From Brevibacillus panacihumi W25 (GTDB lineage: Bacteria > Bacillota > Bacilli > Brevibacillales > Brevibacillaceae), in NCBI RefSeq assembly GCF_000503775.1, contig NZ_KI629785.1, positions 1,363,501 to 1,427,500 of the forward strand: 64,000 nucleotides of DNA, read 5' to 3'. The position numbers and the translations under genes were made by a program. Under the pieces are notes generated by a model. That model was not told where the DNA came from and did not search any database. It was given only the letters and a program-made list of their open reading frames with translations. Below are positions 8,767 to 17,554 of this stretch, piece by piece (within the stretch, counting starts at the first letter, position 1; every line of letters begins with the position of its first letter).

Positions 8767-8782
8767 TGTCGAGTAGTCGACA
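8767..8782. promoter_or_regulatory. Palindromic operator candidate for the TetR regulator
   Basis: TGTCGA-GTAG-TCGACA is a perfect inverted repeat of 6-bp arms in the 194-bp gap between the divergent TetR pseudogene and the flavoprotein gene. A further TGTCGA half-site lies at about 8844. Placement and symmetry fit a TetR operator; binding is inferred. Confidence 0.5.
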
Positions 8783-8908
8783 TCCTCAAAAACACTGTTC
8801 ATTGCCTATTTTCCGATCTCCGATAAGATTATCTTACATCAACATGTCGATTAAGCAATGATTCCAAAAATATCGCTTTCTTATCATGCATGGCAAGGAG
8901 GAAAAAGC

Positions 8909-10555
8909 ATGACAACAAAACGACCACAAAAATGGGATCGCGAAGTAGATGTTCTCGTTCTCGGTACGGGAGGAGCGGCACTGACAGCGGCCATCCTCGC
9001 TCATGACCAGGGCGCACAGGTCCTCGTATTGGAAAAGGCCTCACAGATTGGTGGAACCACTGCCTTCTCTGGAGGAATACCGTGGATTCCCCTCAACCGC
9101 TACATGAAAGAGCTGGGAATCGAAGACACTCGCGAAGAGGCTCTCCAGTACATAAAGCGTCTCACAGGCGGCAAAGAACCGGATGCCGAGCTGCTCGAGG
9201 TCTACGTCGACAACGGCTGGAAAATGATTGACTATTTGCACGAGAATACGCCGCTTCGCTTCAAAGTCCCACGCGGATACGGCGATTATTATGGAGATTT
9301 GCCGGGCGGAAAAAGAGAAGGACGTTCGATTGACCCGAAACCGTTTGAATTGAATCAACTGGGCGAATGGGCAGCGTACGTTCGGGCCAACCCCATTTTT
9401 CCGCCGCTTACGCTTGAAGAAGGCGGAGCCACGGATCCGACGCAGATCGACTTCAACATCGTTGCTGAGCGCATGGAGAACAATATCGTGACCATGGGCC
9501 GCTCCCTGATCGGGTCTTTGTTCAAAGGTCTCCTGGACCGCGGAATTGAGGTACTGCGGGAAACGCCAGGCAAGGAGCTCGTCATGAACGACGAGGGCGA
9601 AGTGATCGGCGTTCGCGCAGAACAAGAAGGAAAAGACCTGTTTGTCGGGGCACGCAAGGGTGTCATCCTCGCTTCCGGCGGTTTCGAATGGAATCAGGAG
9701 CTGGTCCGTGCCTTCCTGAAAGGACATGTGACTCACCCGCTCTCTCCTCCTTCCAACGAGGGCGATGCGCTCATCATGTCGATGGAAGCAGGTGCAGCGC
9801 TCGGGAACATGAGCGAAGCCTGGTGGTACCCAGCGATGCAGGACCCGACGATCGAGTATGAAGGCCATGTCCTTAATCAGATCGGCAGCGGCCGCAATCT
9901 GGCGCACAGCATCATCGTGAACCGTTCCGGCAAGCGTTTTGTCAATGAGGGAACGACCTACATGGATATGCCGAAAGCCTTTTATACCTATGACCAGGTG
10001 ACCCAGACCTGGCCGAATGAACCGCCTGTCTGGATGGTTTTTGACAGCAATCTGAAGGATTCTGCCCTCATTCTCACCATGATGCCTGGAGAGCCTGCCC
10101 CTGATTGGATCGCGCAAGCCGATACGATCCGAGAGCTGGCGGAGAAGATTGAAGTCGATGCAGACGGTCTGGAAGAAACCGTCAAGCGCTTTAACGGCTA
10201 CGCGGAATCAGGCGAAGATCCCGACTTCCACCGCGGTACGGTCTATTTTGAAAACTTCGCGGCTGGCGGCGGTTCGCCGGAATTCAACCTGGGTCCCATC
10301 GAGAAAGCTCCCTTCTATGCCCTGCCGATCTATTACGGAACACTCGGGACCAACGGCGGGCCGCGCATCAACGCAGACGGTCAGGTGATCAGCCTGCGCG
10401 GCAAACCAATCAGCGGTCTGTATGCGGCGGGCAACGCAGCAATGGGTATTCTCGGTCAAACCTATCCGGGCGCTGGCGGAACCATCGGTCCTGCCATGAC
10501 ATTCGGCTATCTCGCCGGCCAAGCAGCAGGAAAAGCGGCTTCCCGGAACATCTAA
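8909..10555 (+). CDS. FAD-dependent oxidoreductase of the fumarate reductase/3-ketosteroid dehydrogenase family
   Basis: The 548-aa protein starts with an FAD-binding Rossmann motif, VDVLVLGTGGAALTAAI (G19, G21, G22), and ends with GQTYPGAGGTIGPAMTFGYL, the family's C-terminal FAD-contact motif. The middle part, with GTLGTNGGPRINADGQV, is the usual substrate-capping region. Family members dehydrogenate ketosteroids or reduce unsaturated acids; I cannot choose between them. The ATG at 8909 has AAGGAGG 7 nt upstream. It is divergent from the TetR gene and is followed by two SRPBCC proteins, suggesting a small catabolic module for a hydrophobic compound. Confidence 0.88.
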   Translation: MTTKRPQKWDREVDVLVLGTGGAALTAAILAHDQGAQVLVLEKASQIGGTTAFSGGIPWIPLNRYMKELGIEDTREEALQYIKRLTGGKEPDAELLEVYVDNGWKMIDYLHENTPLRFKVPRGYGDYYGDLPGGKREGRSIDPKPFELNQLGEWAAYVRANPIFPPLTLEEGGATDPTQIDFNIVAERMENNIVTMGRSLIGSLFKGLLDRGIEVLRETPGKELVMNDEGEVIGVRAEQEGKDLFVGARKGVILASGGFEWNQELVRAFLKGHVTHPLSPPSNEGDALIMSMEAGAALGNMSEAWWYPAMQDPTIEYEGHVLNQIGSGRNLAHSIIVNRSGKRFVNEGTTYMDMPKAFYTYDQVTQTWPNEPPVWMVFDSNLKDSALILTMMPGEPAPDWIAQADTIRELAEKIEVDADGLEETVKRFNGYAESGEDPDFHRGTVYFENFAAGGGSPEFNLGPIEKAPFYALPIYYGTLGTNGGPRINADGQVISLRGKPISGLYAAGNAAMGILGQTYPGAGGTIGPAMTFGYLAGQAAGKAASRNI

Positions 10556-10615
10556 CGACTCCGCCATATCCATCAATAAATACAAGAAGGACGAGAGGGA
10601 AAGGAATGAGCGACT

Positions 10616-11071
10616 ATGCCTCATGGAATACACGAGATTGAACTGGATCTTCCCATTTCGACGATCTGGGAATTTGTCAGCGACATGGATAAATGGGCCC
10701 CACTGGTCCCAGGCTACATCAGCCACGAGATTATCAATGAACGCCAGTCCACCTGGACCTTCCTGGGCGATATCGGCATCATGAAGAAAAAAGTCAGCCT
10801 GAAAATTGACATAACCGAGTGGACCGAACCAAGCACCGTGAAGTTCAATCTGACCGGCATCAATGAAAACTTTGCGGGCGAAGGCTACTTCATTGCTGAA
10901 ACGCTCGGCGAGCAGCGCACCAAAATGACGGGCTGCCTCGACATCACGGCAAAAGGCGTCATGGGTCCGATGATCAATACCATCCTCAAGACTTTCGTTC
11001 CGCAGACGACGACCGATTTGGCGGAAGCCATCGCCAATCGAATCAAGGAAACAGCAGCCATCAAGTCCTGA
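10616..11071 (+). CDS. CoxG-like SRPBCC protein, first of two tandem paralogues
   Basis: This 151-aa protein fits the START/Bet v1-like (SRPBCC) fold of the carbon monoxide dehydrogenase subunit G type. It opens IHEIELDLPISTIWEFVSDM, followed by GYISHEI and a helix near the C-terminus. Such proteins bind hydrophobic ligands or membranes. It is 61 nt after the flavoprotein gene and likely co-transcribed; a strong terminator follows. The next gene (11198) encodes a close paralogue. An upstream ATG at 10606 is out of frame. Confidence 0.78.
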   Translation: MPHGIHEIELDLPISTIWEFVSDMDKWAPLVPGYISHEIINERQSTWTFLGDIGIMKKKVSLKIDITEWTEPSTVKFNLTGINENFAGEGYFIAETLGEQRTKMTGCLDITAKGVMGPMINTILKTFVPQTTTDLAEAIANRIKETAAIKS

Positions 11072-11073
11072 CG

Positions 11074-11104
11074 AAAAAAGGCCCCGAGTATGGGGCCTTT
11101 TTTT
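11074..11104 (+). terminator. Rho-independent terminator
   Basis: AAGGCCCC and GGGGCCTT form the stem around GAGTAT, followed by TTTTTTT. It lies 3 nt after the first SRPBCC gene stop. Confidence 0.9.
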
Positions 11105-11197
11105 CGTGCAACAAAAAATAAATTCCGAAATATCCTGCTGCCCGATGCCATACACATATCAAGATAACGAAACGCATCTGGGAAAGGAATGAAGACC

Positions 11198-11662
11198 ATG
11201 CCTCAAGGAATACACGATGTTGATCTGGACCTCCCCGTCCAAGCGATCTGGGAGTTTGTCAGTGTCATGGATTTCTGGATTCCGCTGGTACCGGGCTACA
11301 TCAGCCACGAAATTATCCATGATCGCCAATCTACGTGGAATTTTAACGGAGATATCGGGATCATGAAGAAAAAGATCAATCTTCAGGTAGACATCACAGA
11401 GTGGACACCGCCGACCGAGGTGAGGTTTACCTTGACGGGGATCAACGAAAATTTCACAGGGGAAGGGTACTTCCGGGCCCAGGCACTGGGAGAGCATCGC
11501 ACGAAAATGACAGGGTCTCTCGATATCACAGCAAAAGGCGTCAAGGCCCCCATGATCAATTCGGTATTGAAAACCTTGATCCCCAAGACAACCGCTGAAA
11601 TGGTAGAAGCCATCGCCAATCGAATGATTGAAACTGCCCCCGTACCGCGAATGCGAGAGTGA
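11198..11662 (+). CDS. CoxG-like SRPBCC protein, second tandem paralogue
   Basis: The 154-aa product is highly similar to the preceding gene along its whole length (both share GYISHEII, GDIGIMKKK and TAKGV). This is a tandem duplication. The ATG at 11198 is chosen because it matches the paralogue's N-terminus (MPQGIH against MPHGIH) and has AAAGGA 9 nt upstream; the ATG at 11189 lies too close to that site. A terminator separates the two copies, so this one may have its own promoter. Confidence 0.78.
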   Translation: MPQGIHDVDLDLPVQAIWEFVSVMDFWIPLVPGYISHEIIHDRQSTWNFNGDIGIMKKKINLQVDITEWTPPTEVRFTLTGINENFTGEGYFRAQALGEHRTKMTGSLDITAKGVKAPMINSVLKTLIPKTTAEMVEAIANRMIETAPVPRMRE

Positions 11663-11668
11663 ACATGC

Positions 11669-11706
11669 CCCGCAGCAGGTCCCATAGGATCTGGCTGCGG
11701 GTTTTT
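11669..11706 (+). terminator. Rho-independent terminator
   Basis: CCCGCAGC and GCTGCGGG form a perfect 8-bp stem with a 17-nt loop, followed by TTTTT, just after the second SRPBCC gene. Confidence 0.88.
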
Positions 11707-11791
11707 ATTTGAAATATTCATTGCTTTTCCAACCTCAAAACTGGTATACCTATTCTTGAAATCGAATCAACAACGAGGAAAGGAATTGTCT

Positions 11792-13033
11792 ATGAAAATG
11801 CGATTTAGGAAGCTGCTGCTCTCTCTTGCTATCGGATGCGTTTCCCTGATCGGCATCCAACAACCCGCTGTCGCCGCAACACCTGGTACAACCATTCTGC
11901 TCGACGGCTATCCACTCCCCTTTCCGACTCCGCCAACGATCATGAACGGTACGACGATGGTTCCCTTCCGAGCTATTTCGGAGGCAATGGGAATTCAAGT
12001 GAATTGGGATGCGCAAACCCAATCCATTACCGCTGTTCAGTCGACGGCCCAAGGTGACAAAACCGTCCAGATGCAGGTAAACAACCCGCTCGTCACCGTA
12101 AATGGACAAACGATCCCCCTACCGATCGCACCTTATGTAAACAACGGAAGCACCCTGATCCCGCTCCGGTTTTTCAGTGAGCAATTTGGTGCGCAAGTAG
12201 GCTGGGACCCTGACACCAGAACGGTTTCGATCGTCTCACCGCTGCGCGACATGTACGGGCTGGCCTTCTATGCGATCTCTTCCTTTTCGCAGCGGGATCT
12301 GATGCCCTTCTTTGACTCCGTAGCCTTTGGCTGGAGCAGAATTGACAATGACGGCAATCTGACTCTGACTGGCAATGATTTTTACTGGCCAAAGCCTGCT
12401 GGCGAGACCACTCCGGAATCAATCATTGCGGATGTCAAGGCGGCTGGCTCCTCTCCCTATTTGATGGTATTTGCCGGGGACGGGAATGGAGAGCTGACCA
12501 AGCTGCTCGAAGACGCAAGCTTGCGAGAAAAGGCAATCGAGCAAATGCTCACGCTTGCTCAAGAAAAAGGGATGTCAGGAATCGCGCTGGATTTTGAAGG
12601 GTTGGGCATGAACGGTGATGTCACAGGGGTCAAAGAAAAATACAATGAGTTCGTTCGCCTGCTCTCCACTGAGACCAGACAGCGGGGAATCCAGCTGACC
12701 TTGATCCTACATCCCCTGAACGGCGCTTACAAAGGATACGACTATGCCGCGTTAGGTCAACTGGCGGACGATCTTGTCATCATGGCCTACGCATACGAAG
12801 GGGAAAAAGGTCCGGAGCCGATGAACCGAGTGGACGAAGCCATTCGCATGGCCTTGGTCCACGTGCCCAAGGAAAAATTGATTCTGGGCATATCGATGGG
12901 AAGCGAAAATGAATCGTCTGTGAATCAAAAAATCGGGCTTGCAAAGCGATATAATCTCAAAGGCTACGCCCTCTGGCGGCTGGGACTGATCAATCAAGCG
13001 TCGTTGGAGCAGATCAAACAAAGCGTTCACTAA
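11792..13033 (+). CDS. Secreted protein with copper-amine-oxidase-N repeats and a GH18-like domain
   Basis: The 413-aa protein has a signal peptide (LLLSLAIGCVSLIGI, cleavage near AVAAT). Two stalk repeats of the copper amine oxidase N-terminal type follow at about 32-148 (TMVPFRAISEAMGIQVNWD; TLIPLRFFSEQFGAQVGWD). The C-terminal part from about 150 resembles GH18/YaaH-type folds, with SGIALDFEGL at 262-271 where E269 is in the place of the catalytic acid. It may bind or cut a wall or coat polysaccharide. The ATG at 11792 has AGGAAAGGA 7 nt upstream. Confidence 0.82.
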   Translation: MKMRFRKLLLSLAIGCVSLIGIQQPAVAATPGTTILLDGYPLPFPTPPTIMNGTTMVPFRAISEAMGIQVNWDAQTQSITAVQSTAQGDKTVQMQVNNPLVTVNGQTIPLPIAPYVNNGSTLIPLRFFSEQFGAQVGWDPDTRTVSIVSPLRDMYGLAFYAISSFSQRDLMPFFDSVAFGWSRIDNDGNLTLTGNDFYWPKPAGETTPESIIADVKAAGSSPYLMVFAGDGNGELTKLLEDASLREKAIEQMLTLAQEKGMSGIALDFEGLGMNGDVTGVKEKYNEFVRLLSTETRQRGIQLTLILHPLNGAYKGYDYAALGQLADDLVIMAYAYEGEKGPEPMNRVDEAIRMALVHVPKEKLILGISMGSENESSVNQKIGLAKRYNLKGYALWRLGLINQASLEQIKQSVH

Positions 13034-13044
13034 CTATCAAAAAT

Positions 13045-13072
13045 AGAGGCAGGATTCCCCTGCCTCTTTTTT
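13045..13072 (+). terminator. Rho-independent terminator
   Basis: AGAGGCAGG and CCTGCCTCT pair around ATTCC and are followed by TTTTT, 12 nt after the GH18-like gene. Confidence 0.9.
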
Positions 13073-13174
13073 CTTCGATCAACCTGCAGAATTACTAGGT
13101 ACACAGCGATCATGTGTTAAGATTGACTGAAAAAGGATGAAGTCAAATCGCAAACAAGGGGACGAGCCTGTCAA

Positions 13175-13957
13175 ATGAAGCTGATATCTTGGAATGTAAA
13201 TGGACTGCGCGCATGCGTTAACAAAGGCTTTAGCGACTATTTTACGAGAATGAATGCCGATATTTTTTGCATCCAGGAAACGAAATTGCAGGAAGGGCAA
13301 ATTACGGCTGATTTCGCTGAGAATTACCTGCAATATTGGAATTATGCCGAGAAAAAAGGCTATTCCGGCACCGCTGTCTTTACCAAGCGGGAGCCATTGT
13401 CTGTGCGCTACGGCCTGGAAGAGAACCAGGAGCCGGAGGGACGCACGCTCACACTGGAATTCGATTCATTCTACCTCGTCAATGTCTACACGCCAAATGC
13501 CAAACGTGATTTGTCCCGTCTGGATTACAGACTGGAATGGGAAGATCGGTTCCGCCGTTATCTTCTGGAGCTGGATGCCCAAAAGCCGGTTATCATCTGT
13601 GGCGACCTCAATGTGGCGCATCAGGAAATTGACATCCGCAACGCCAAATCCAACCGCGGAAACTCCGGTTTTACCGATGAGGAGCGGGAAAAAATGACCC
13701 GGTTGCTCCAATCAGGGTTTCTGGACACATTTCGGCATTTTTATCCTGACCGCACCGATGCCTATACCTGGTGGTCCTATATGCCCAAGGTAAGGGAGCG
13801 AAACATCGGATGGAGAATCGACTACTTCCTCGCTTCCGCCAGACTGGCTCCATCCCTGATCGACGCTCGGATTGACGCCGATGTGATGGGCAGCGATCAT
13901 TGTCCCATCATCCTGGAGGTGGCCGATCAGCTTCTTGGCAATGAGGACATCAGCTGA
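13175..13957 (+). CDS. exoA: Exodeoxyribonuclease III / AP endonuclease
   Basis: A 260-aa member of the exonuclease III family of DNA repair enzymes, which cut at abasic sites and remove 3' blocks. The hallmark motifs are present: ISWNVNGLRA at the N-terminus, CIQETKLQ (metal-binding Glu), ICGDLNVAH, and the C-terminal SDHCPI with the catalytic His. Length agrees with B. subtilis ExoA. The ribosome site (AAGGGGACGAG, 10 or more nt upstream) is weak. It converges on the anti-sigma gene at 13967 with 9 nt between stops. Confidence 0.93.
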   Translation: MKLISWNVNGLRACVNKGFSDYFTRMNADIFCIQETKLQEGQITADFAENYLQYWNYAEKKGYSGTAVFTKREPLSVRYGLEENQEPEGRTLTLEFDSFYLVNVYTPNAKRDLSRLDYRLEWEDRFRRYLLELDAQKPVIICGDLNVAHQEIDIRNAKSNRGNSGFTDEEREKMTRLLQSGFLDTFRHFYPDRTDAYTWWSYMPKVRERNIGWRIDYFLASARLAPSLIDARIDADVMGSDHCPIILEVADQLLGNEDIS

Positions 13958-13966
13958 TCTCACATT

Positions 13967-14686
13967 TCACCGCGTTCTCAGATTGACAAAAATGGCATCC
14001 GGGCTGGTCGGCGTGAAGCTGCCTCCTTTTGGCTCGACGCTTACGGCAATATTCTCTACCAGACCCAGCTCGCCTCCCTGAAAGTACAGCTGGGCGATTC
14101 CGTTTTCCCAGCGCAGCAGGCCGACTCGTGAGCGTCTGTCCTGGGTGATAAACCATACCTGATAGTCCGTTTCTGGTAGAGGAGCCAAACCTTTTGTGAG
14201 GATCAGCATTTCATTGGACGTGTTGTTCACCCAAACGTAGCTTTTGGCATGACTCGGTACGACAGATGCGACATGCAAGACCGTGTGCGGGTCCATCACG
14301 ATATCCATGTTGGGCAAGTGGGCGGCCAGCGCTCCTTCATCAGAGAGTCCGCTGTCCCTTTGGAAGAAAAACAAGCTCATCAAGCCTAGGAAAAGAACCG
14401 CTGCTCTTCTCACAGGAATGGCAGCTTTGACTTCCTTTTTCCTCCGCGAGAACCAGCGCTCATAGACAATGCGGCGCATGAGGCGGCGTTTGAGCGTTGG
14501 TGATGGGGTCGGCATAGGATTAGCTTCTGACGGTTCGAGAATATCCGACCACTCACGGTGCAACTCCGCGCATCGCGTACAGGATAGGAGGTGAAGCTGC
14601 AAATCTCTGCGCTTCTCTTCCGCCATCCTGCCCAAGAGATAATCAGCGATCTCCTCCTCCCGCCATATGCAGCTTGCATTACTCAT
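13967..14686 (-). CDS. Anti-sigma factor, RskA-like with N-terminal zinc-finger-type domain
   Basis: The 239-aa product has an N-terminal anti-sigma domain with the pattern HLLSCTRCAELH (H-x3-C-x2-C, about residues 32-45), a single transmembrane helix near residues 90-105 (AAVLFLGLMSLFFF), and an extracytoplasmic RskA-type domain (ETDYQVWFITQDRRSRVGLL). It should bind and inactivate the sigma factor encoded upstream. The ATG overlaps the sigma stop by 8 nt and has GGAGGTGAG 8 nt upstream. Regulated proteolysis is the usual release route in this family. Confidence 0.88.
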   Translation of the reverse strand: MSNASCIWREEEIADYLLGRMAEEKRRDLQLHLLSCTRCAELHREWSDILEPSEANPMPTPSPTLKRRLMRRIVYERWFSRRKKEVKAAIPVRRAAVLFLGLMSLFFFQRDSGLSDEGALAAHLPNMDIVMDPHTVLHVASVVPSHAKSYVWVNNTSNEMLILTKGLAPLPETDYQVWFITQDRRSRVGLLRWENGIAQLYFQGGELGLVENIAVSVEPKGGSFTPTSPDAIFVNLRTR

Positions 14687-15272
14687 GCTTCCTCTCACCT
14701 CCCAGCGATTCCAGCCACCCCGATTGACTCAACTGCTTGCGAATATTGTCCAGCCCATAACGAATCAGGGACTTGACGGTCCCAAGCGGCCGATTCATGT
14801 TTGCGGCCAGCTCGCGTTGTGTCTTGGCCTCATAGTACATCCCCTGCAAAGCACGCGCCTGAGCTGGCGGGATCTTGCCTAATGCCTGCCTCAGCACTTC
14901 CCGGTCGAGCCTCGACAGGACATTCTCTTCCGCCGCCGCAGCAGTGGACGCCTGCTCCAGAGTGGCGTTCTCCTCTGAAGCGATTGACAGCCGCTGCTTT
15001 TTCCGCATCCGATCCAGCGAGCGGCTGCGCGCCTTTACGGCCAGCCAAGCCTCTATACTTCCGCGCTTTGGATCGTATTGACCCGCTTTTTTCCATACTT
15101 CTAAAAAAAGATCGTGACAGATATCCTCTGCTTCCATGCGGTCTTTTACAATGCGCAAAGCAATATGCAAGACCAGCGAAGCGTATTTCTCGTAAAACTG
15201 TTCAAAGGCTGTAATCGATCCATTTGCCATGTCACGAAGCAGCCGCTCTTCGTCAACATCTGGATGGGCCAA
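14679..15272 (-). CDS. ECF sigma factor of the SigK type
   Basis: A 197-aa sigma factor with region 2 (MEAEDICHDLFLEVWKKAGQ) and region 4 (ELAANMNRPLGTVKSLIRYG). I prefer the TTG at 15272 because GGAGGTGG sits 6-7 nt upstream; ATGs at 15308 and 15347 lack a site. The gene is coupled to its anti-sigma factor and divergent from the exported NEW3 protein and ABC exporter genes, which are plausible targets. The 167-bp divergent region is AT rich; I could not identify a convincing ECF promoter by eye. Confidence 0.9.
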   Translation of the reverse strand: MAHPDVDEERLLRDMANGSITAFEQFYEKYASLVLHIALRIVKDRMEAEDICHDLFLEVWKKAGQYDPKRGSIEAWLAVKARSRSLDRMRKKQRLSIASEENATLEQASTAAAAEENVLSRLDREVLRQALGKIPPAQARALQGMYYEAKTQRELAANMNRPLGTVKSLIRYGLDNIRKQLSQSGWLESLGGERKHE

Positions 15273-15439
15273 CGTCTTCCACCTCCGCTGAAATATCCCC
15301 TTTTCCATACTACTAACAAAATTTCTGGCAATTTTAAAGTCTTTCAAAAAATTTTTATTGACTTCTGTAAATCCAAATTTCCCACTTGTTCGTACCCTTG
15401 GTGAGTGACCAAAAATGAGAAACAGGGGGAAAGAAAAAG

Positions 15440-16594
15440 ATGATCAGAAGTTGGGGAAAATCATTGTCACTCTTCGTTGCATTCATCGTCGGAGTGATGA
15501 CACTGGGGCTTGTCCCCTCTTTGGCTGCAGGGGAAGTTACCCTATACACGCCCTACACCAGTATTTCGGTGACACCGGGCGAATCGATCCATTACAACGT
15601 TGAGATCATCAACAACAGTAGTCAGGTTCAAGACGCGGAGCTCACGGTGCAAGGGCTGCCGGAGAACTGGGAGTATCAGCTCACCTCTGGAGGCTGGAGT
15701 TTGCAGCAGATCTCCGTTCGTCCCGATCAATCGCAACAAGTGTCGCTGCAAGTAGATGTGCCACTGGAAATTGACAAAGGAAGCTACCGTTTTCAGCTCG
15801 TGGCTGCAGGAAAAGCAACCCTGCCGTTGCTGGTAACTGTAACAGAGCAAGGAACCTTTAAAACGGAACTGACGTCAGAGCAGCCAAACATGGAGGGGCA
15901 TGCCAGTTCTTCCTTCCACTATAAAATGACCTTGCGCAACCGTACTGCGGAGAAGCAGCTTTATTCCTTGACCGCGGATGTACCGTCCGGATGGGATGTT
16001 CAGTTCAAGGTGGACGGCAAATCGGTTACCTCCGTCAACGTCGATGCCAATACAACAAAGGACATCGACGTGGAAGCAGATCCTCCGGAGGGCATCAAGC
16101 AAGGAGCTTACAAGATCCCGGTAAAAGCAGCCACCAGCGCTACTGCTGCAAGCACCGAGCTGGAGGCTGTGATCACAGGTTCCTATGCCGTCAAACTGAG
16201 CACGCCGACAGGATTGTTAAGTACCGATGTGACAGCAGGCGGCCAGCGCAATTTGACACTGACCGTAGCCAACACGGGTTCGGCAGATTTGCGAGACATC
16301 GAGCTTCGGGCAGATACCCCGCTGAATTGGGAAGTAACCTTTGAACCAAAGCAAATCGCAAAGCTGGAAGCAGGAAAGACGACAGAAGTGACGGCAACCA
16401 TCAAAGCGGATGAGAAGGCGATCGCCGGGGATTACGTGGTGAGCATGACGTCCAGAGCAGCCGAAGCTTCCTCGGAAGCCCAGTTTCGCGTGGCAGTGAA
16501 AACCTCGATGCTGTGGGGATGGCTCGGTGTTCTGATCATTCTCGGCGTCATGGGAGGCGTGTACTACCTCTTCCGTACCTACGGAAGGAGGTAA
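15440..16594 (+). CDS. Exported NEW3-domain protein with C-terminal membrane anchor
   Basis: The 384-aa protein has a signal peptide (SLFVAFIVGVMTLGLVPSLAA), three Ig-like NEW3/alpha-galactosidase-associated repeats (INNSSQVQDAELTVQGLP; LRNRTAEKQLYSLTADVPSG; VANTGSADLRDIELRADTP), and a C-terminal transmembrane helix (LGVLIILGVMGGVYYLF) ending in a basic tail. Such proteins stand on the outer face of the membrane and are often paired with ABC-2 exporters, as here. The ATG follows GGGGGAAAG. The next gene starts 6 nt later. Confidence 0.85.
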   Translation: MIRSWGKSLSLFVAFIVGVMTLGLVPSLAAGEVTLYTPYTSISVTPGESIHYNVEIINNSSQVQDAELTVQGLPENWEYQLTSGGWSLQQISVRPDQSQQVSLQVDVPLEIDKGSYRFQLVAAGKATLPLLVTVTEQGTFKTELTSEQPNMEGHASSSFHYKMTLRNRTAEKQLYSLTADVPSGWDVQFKVDGKSVTSVNVDANTTKDIDVEADPPEGIKQGAYKIPVKAATSATAASTELEAVITGSYAVKLSTPTGLLSTDVTAGGQRNLTLTVANTGSADLRDIELRADTPLNWEVTFEPKQIAKLEAGKTTEVTATIKADEKAIAGDYVVSMTSRAAEASSEAQFRVAVKTSMLWGWLGVLIILGVMGGVYYLFRTYGRR

Positions 16595-16600
16595 GTCAAG

Positions 16601-17554
16601 TTGGAGCCCATTATCGAACTGAATGAACTGACCAAGCAATACGGGGAACAGACTGCCGTCGACCGTTTGACGCTGAACGTCAACCGCGGTGAAATATTCG
16701 GGCTGCTCGGCCCTAATGGCGCCGGCAAGTCGACGACGATTTTGATGATGCTGGGTCTGGCCGAACCGACATCCGGCACCGTTACCGTTTGCGGAATTGA
16801 TTCGACACGACAGCCAATCCTCGTTAAGCGCAAAGTGGGCTATTTGCCAGACGATGTAGGGTTTTACGAGGATTTGACGGGAACAGAGAATCTGCTCTAT
16901 ACCGCACGGCTAAACGGCTTTTCCCGTCAAGAAGCCATCTCGAGAGTCGAGTACCTGCTGGATCGGGTCGGGCTTGGCGAAGCCGCTCATAAAAAGGCTG
17001 GCGCCTACTCCCGCGGCATGCGCCAACGTCTGGGACTTGCAGAAGTATTGATCAAGCAGCCGGAAGTGGTCATTCTGGACGAACCGACCTTGGGGCTTGA
17101 TCCCGAGGGCGTGCGCGAGCTCCTCCAATTGATCCGGCAACTCAGCCGCGACGAAGGAATGACGGTGCTGCTCTCCTCCCACCACCTGCATCAGGTGCAG
17201 CAGATCTGTGACAGGGTTGGACTGTTTGTCGCCGGTCGCCTGCTGGCACAAGGAGACGTCCACAGCTTGTCGCAGCAGCTGTTTCAGGAGGAAGCGATTG
17301 CGATAGAAGTACAGGTGAACCACTTCCCTGATGGTCTGCTGGATGACCTGCAGCAGGTGGACGGAGTAAGCCGGATTGAAACCCATGACGATGGCAAGCT
17401 GGTCATTCACTGCAGCCAGCATGTCACGCCTGAAATCTCCCGCATGATCGTGGAAAGCGGTACTTCGCTCCTCCATCTAACCCAGCGTCAATACGGTCTG
17501 GATGAAATCTACCACCGTTATTTTGAAGGGAGGGAAGCAGATGAGAAGCGATGA
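16601..17554 (+). CDS. ABC transporter ATP-binding protein
   Basis: This 317-aa ATPase has Walker [10 protein letters not shown] near residue 40, the signature [13 protein letters not shown], Walker [16 protein letters not shown] and the switch His in [10 protein letters not shown], all intact. The C-terminal 90 residues are the extra domain seen in NosF/drug-export ATPases. It starts at TTG with AAGGAGG 7 nt upstream and follows the NEW3 gene by 6 nt. With the permease it should form an ABC-2 exporter; the cargo is unknown. Confidence 0.93.
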   Translation: MEPIIELNELTKQYGEQTAVDRLTLNVNRGEIFGLLGPNGAGKSTTILMMLGLAEPTSGTVTVCGIDSTRQPILVKRKVGYLPDDVGFYEDLTGTENLLYTARLNGFSRQEAISRVEYLLDRVGLGEAAHKKAGAYSRGMRQRLGLAEVLIKQPEVVILDEPTLGLDPEGVRELLQLIRQLSRDEGMTVLLSSHHLHQVQQICDRVGLFVAGRLLAQGDVHSLSQQLFQEEAIAIEVQVNHFPDGLLDDLQQVDGVSRIETHDDGKLVIHCSQHVTPEISRMIVESGTSLLHLTQRQYGLDEIYHRYFEGREADEKR

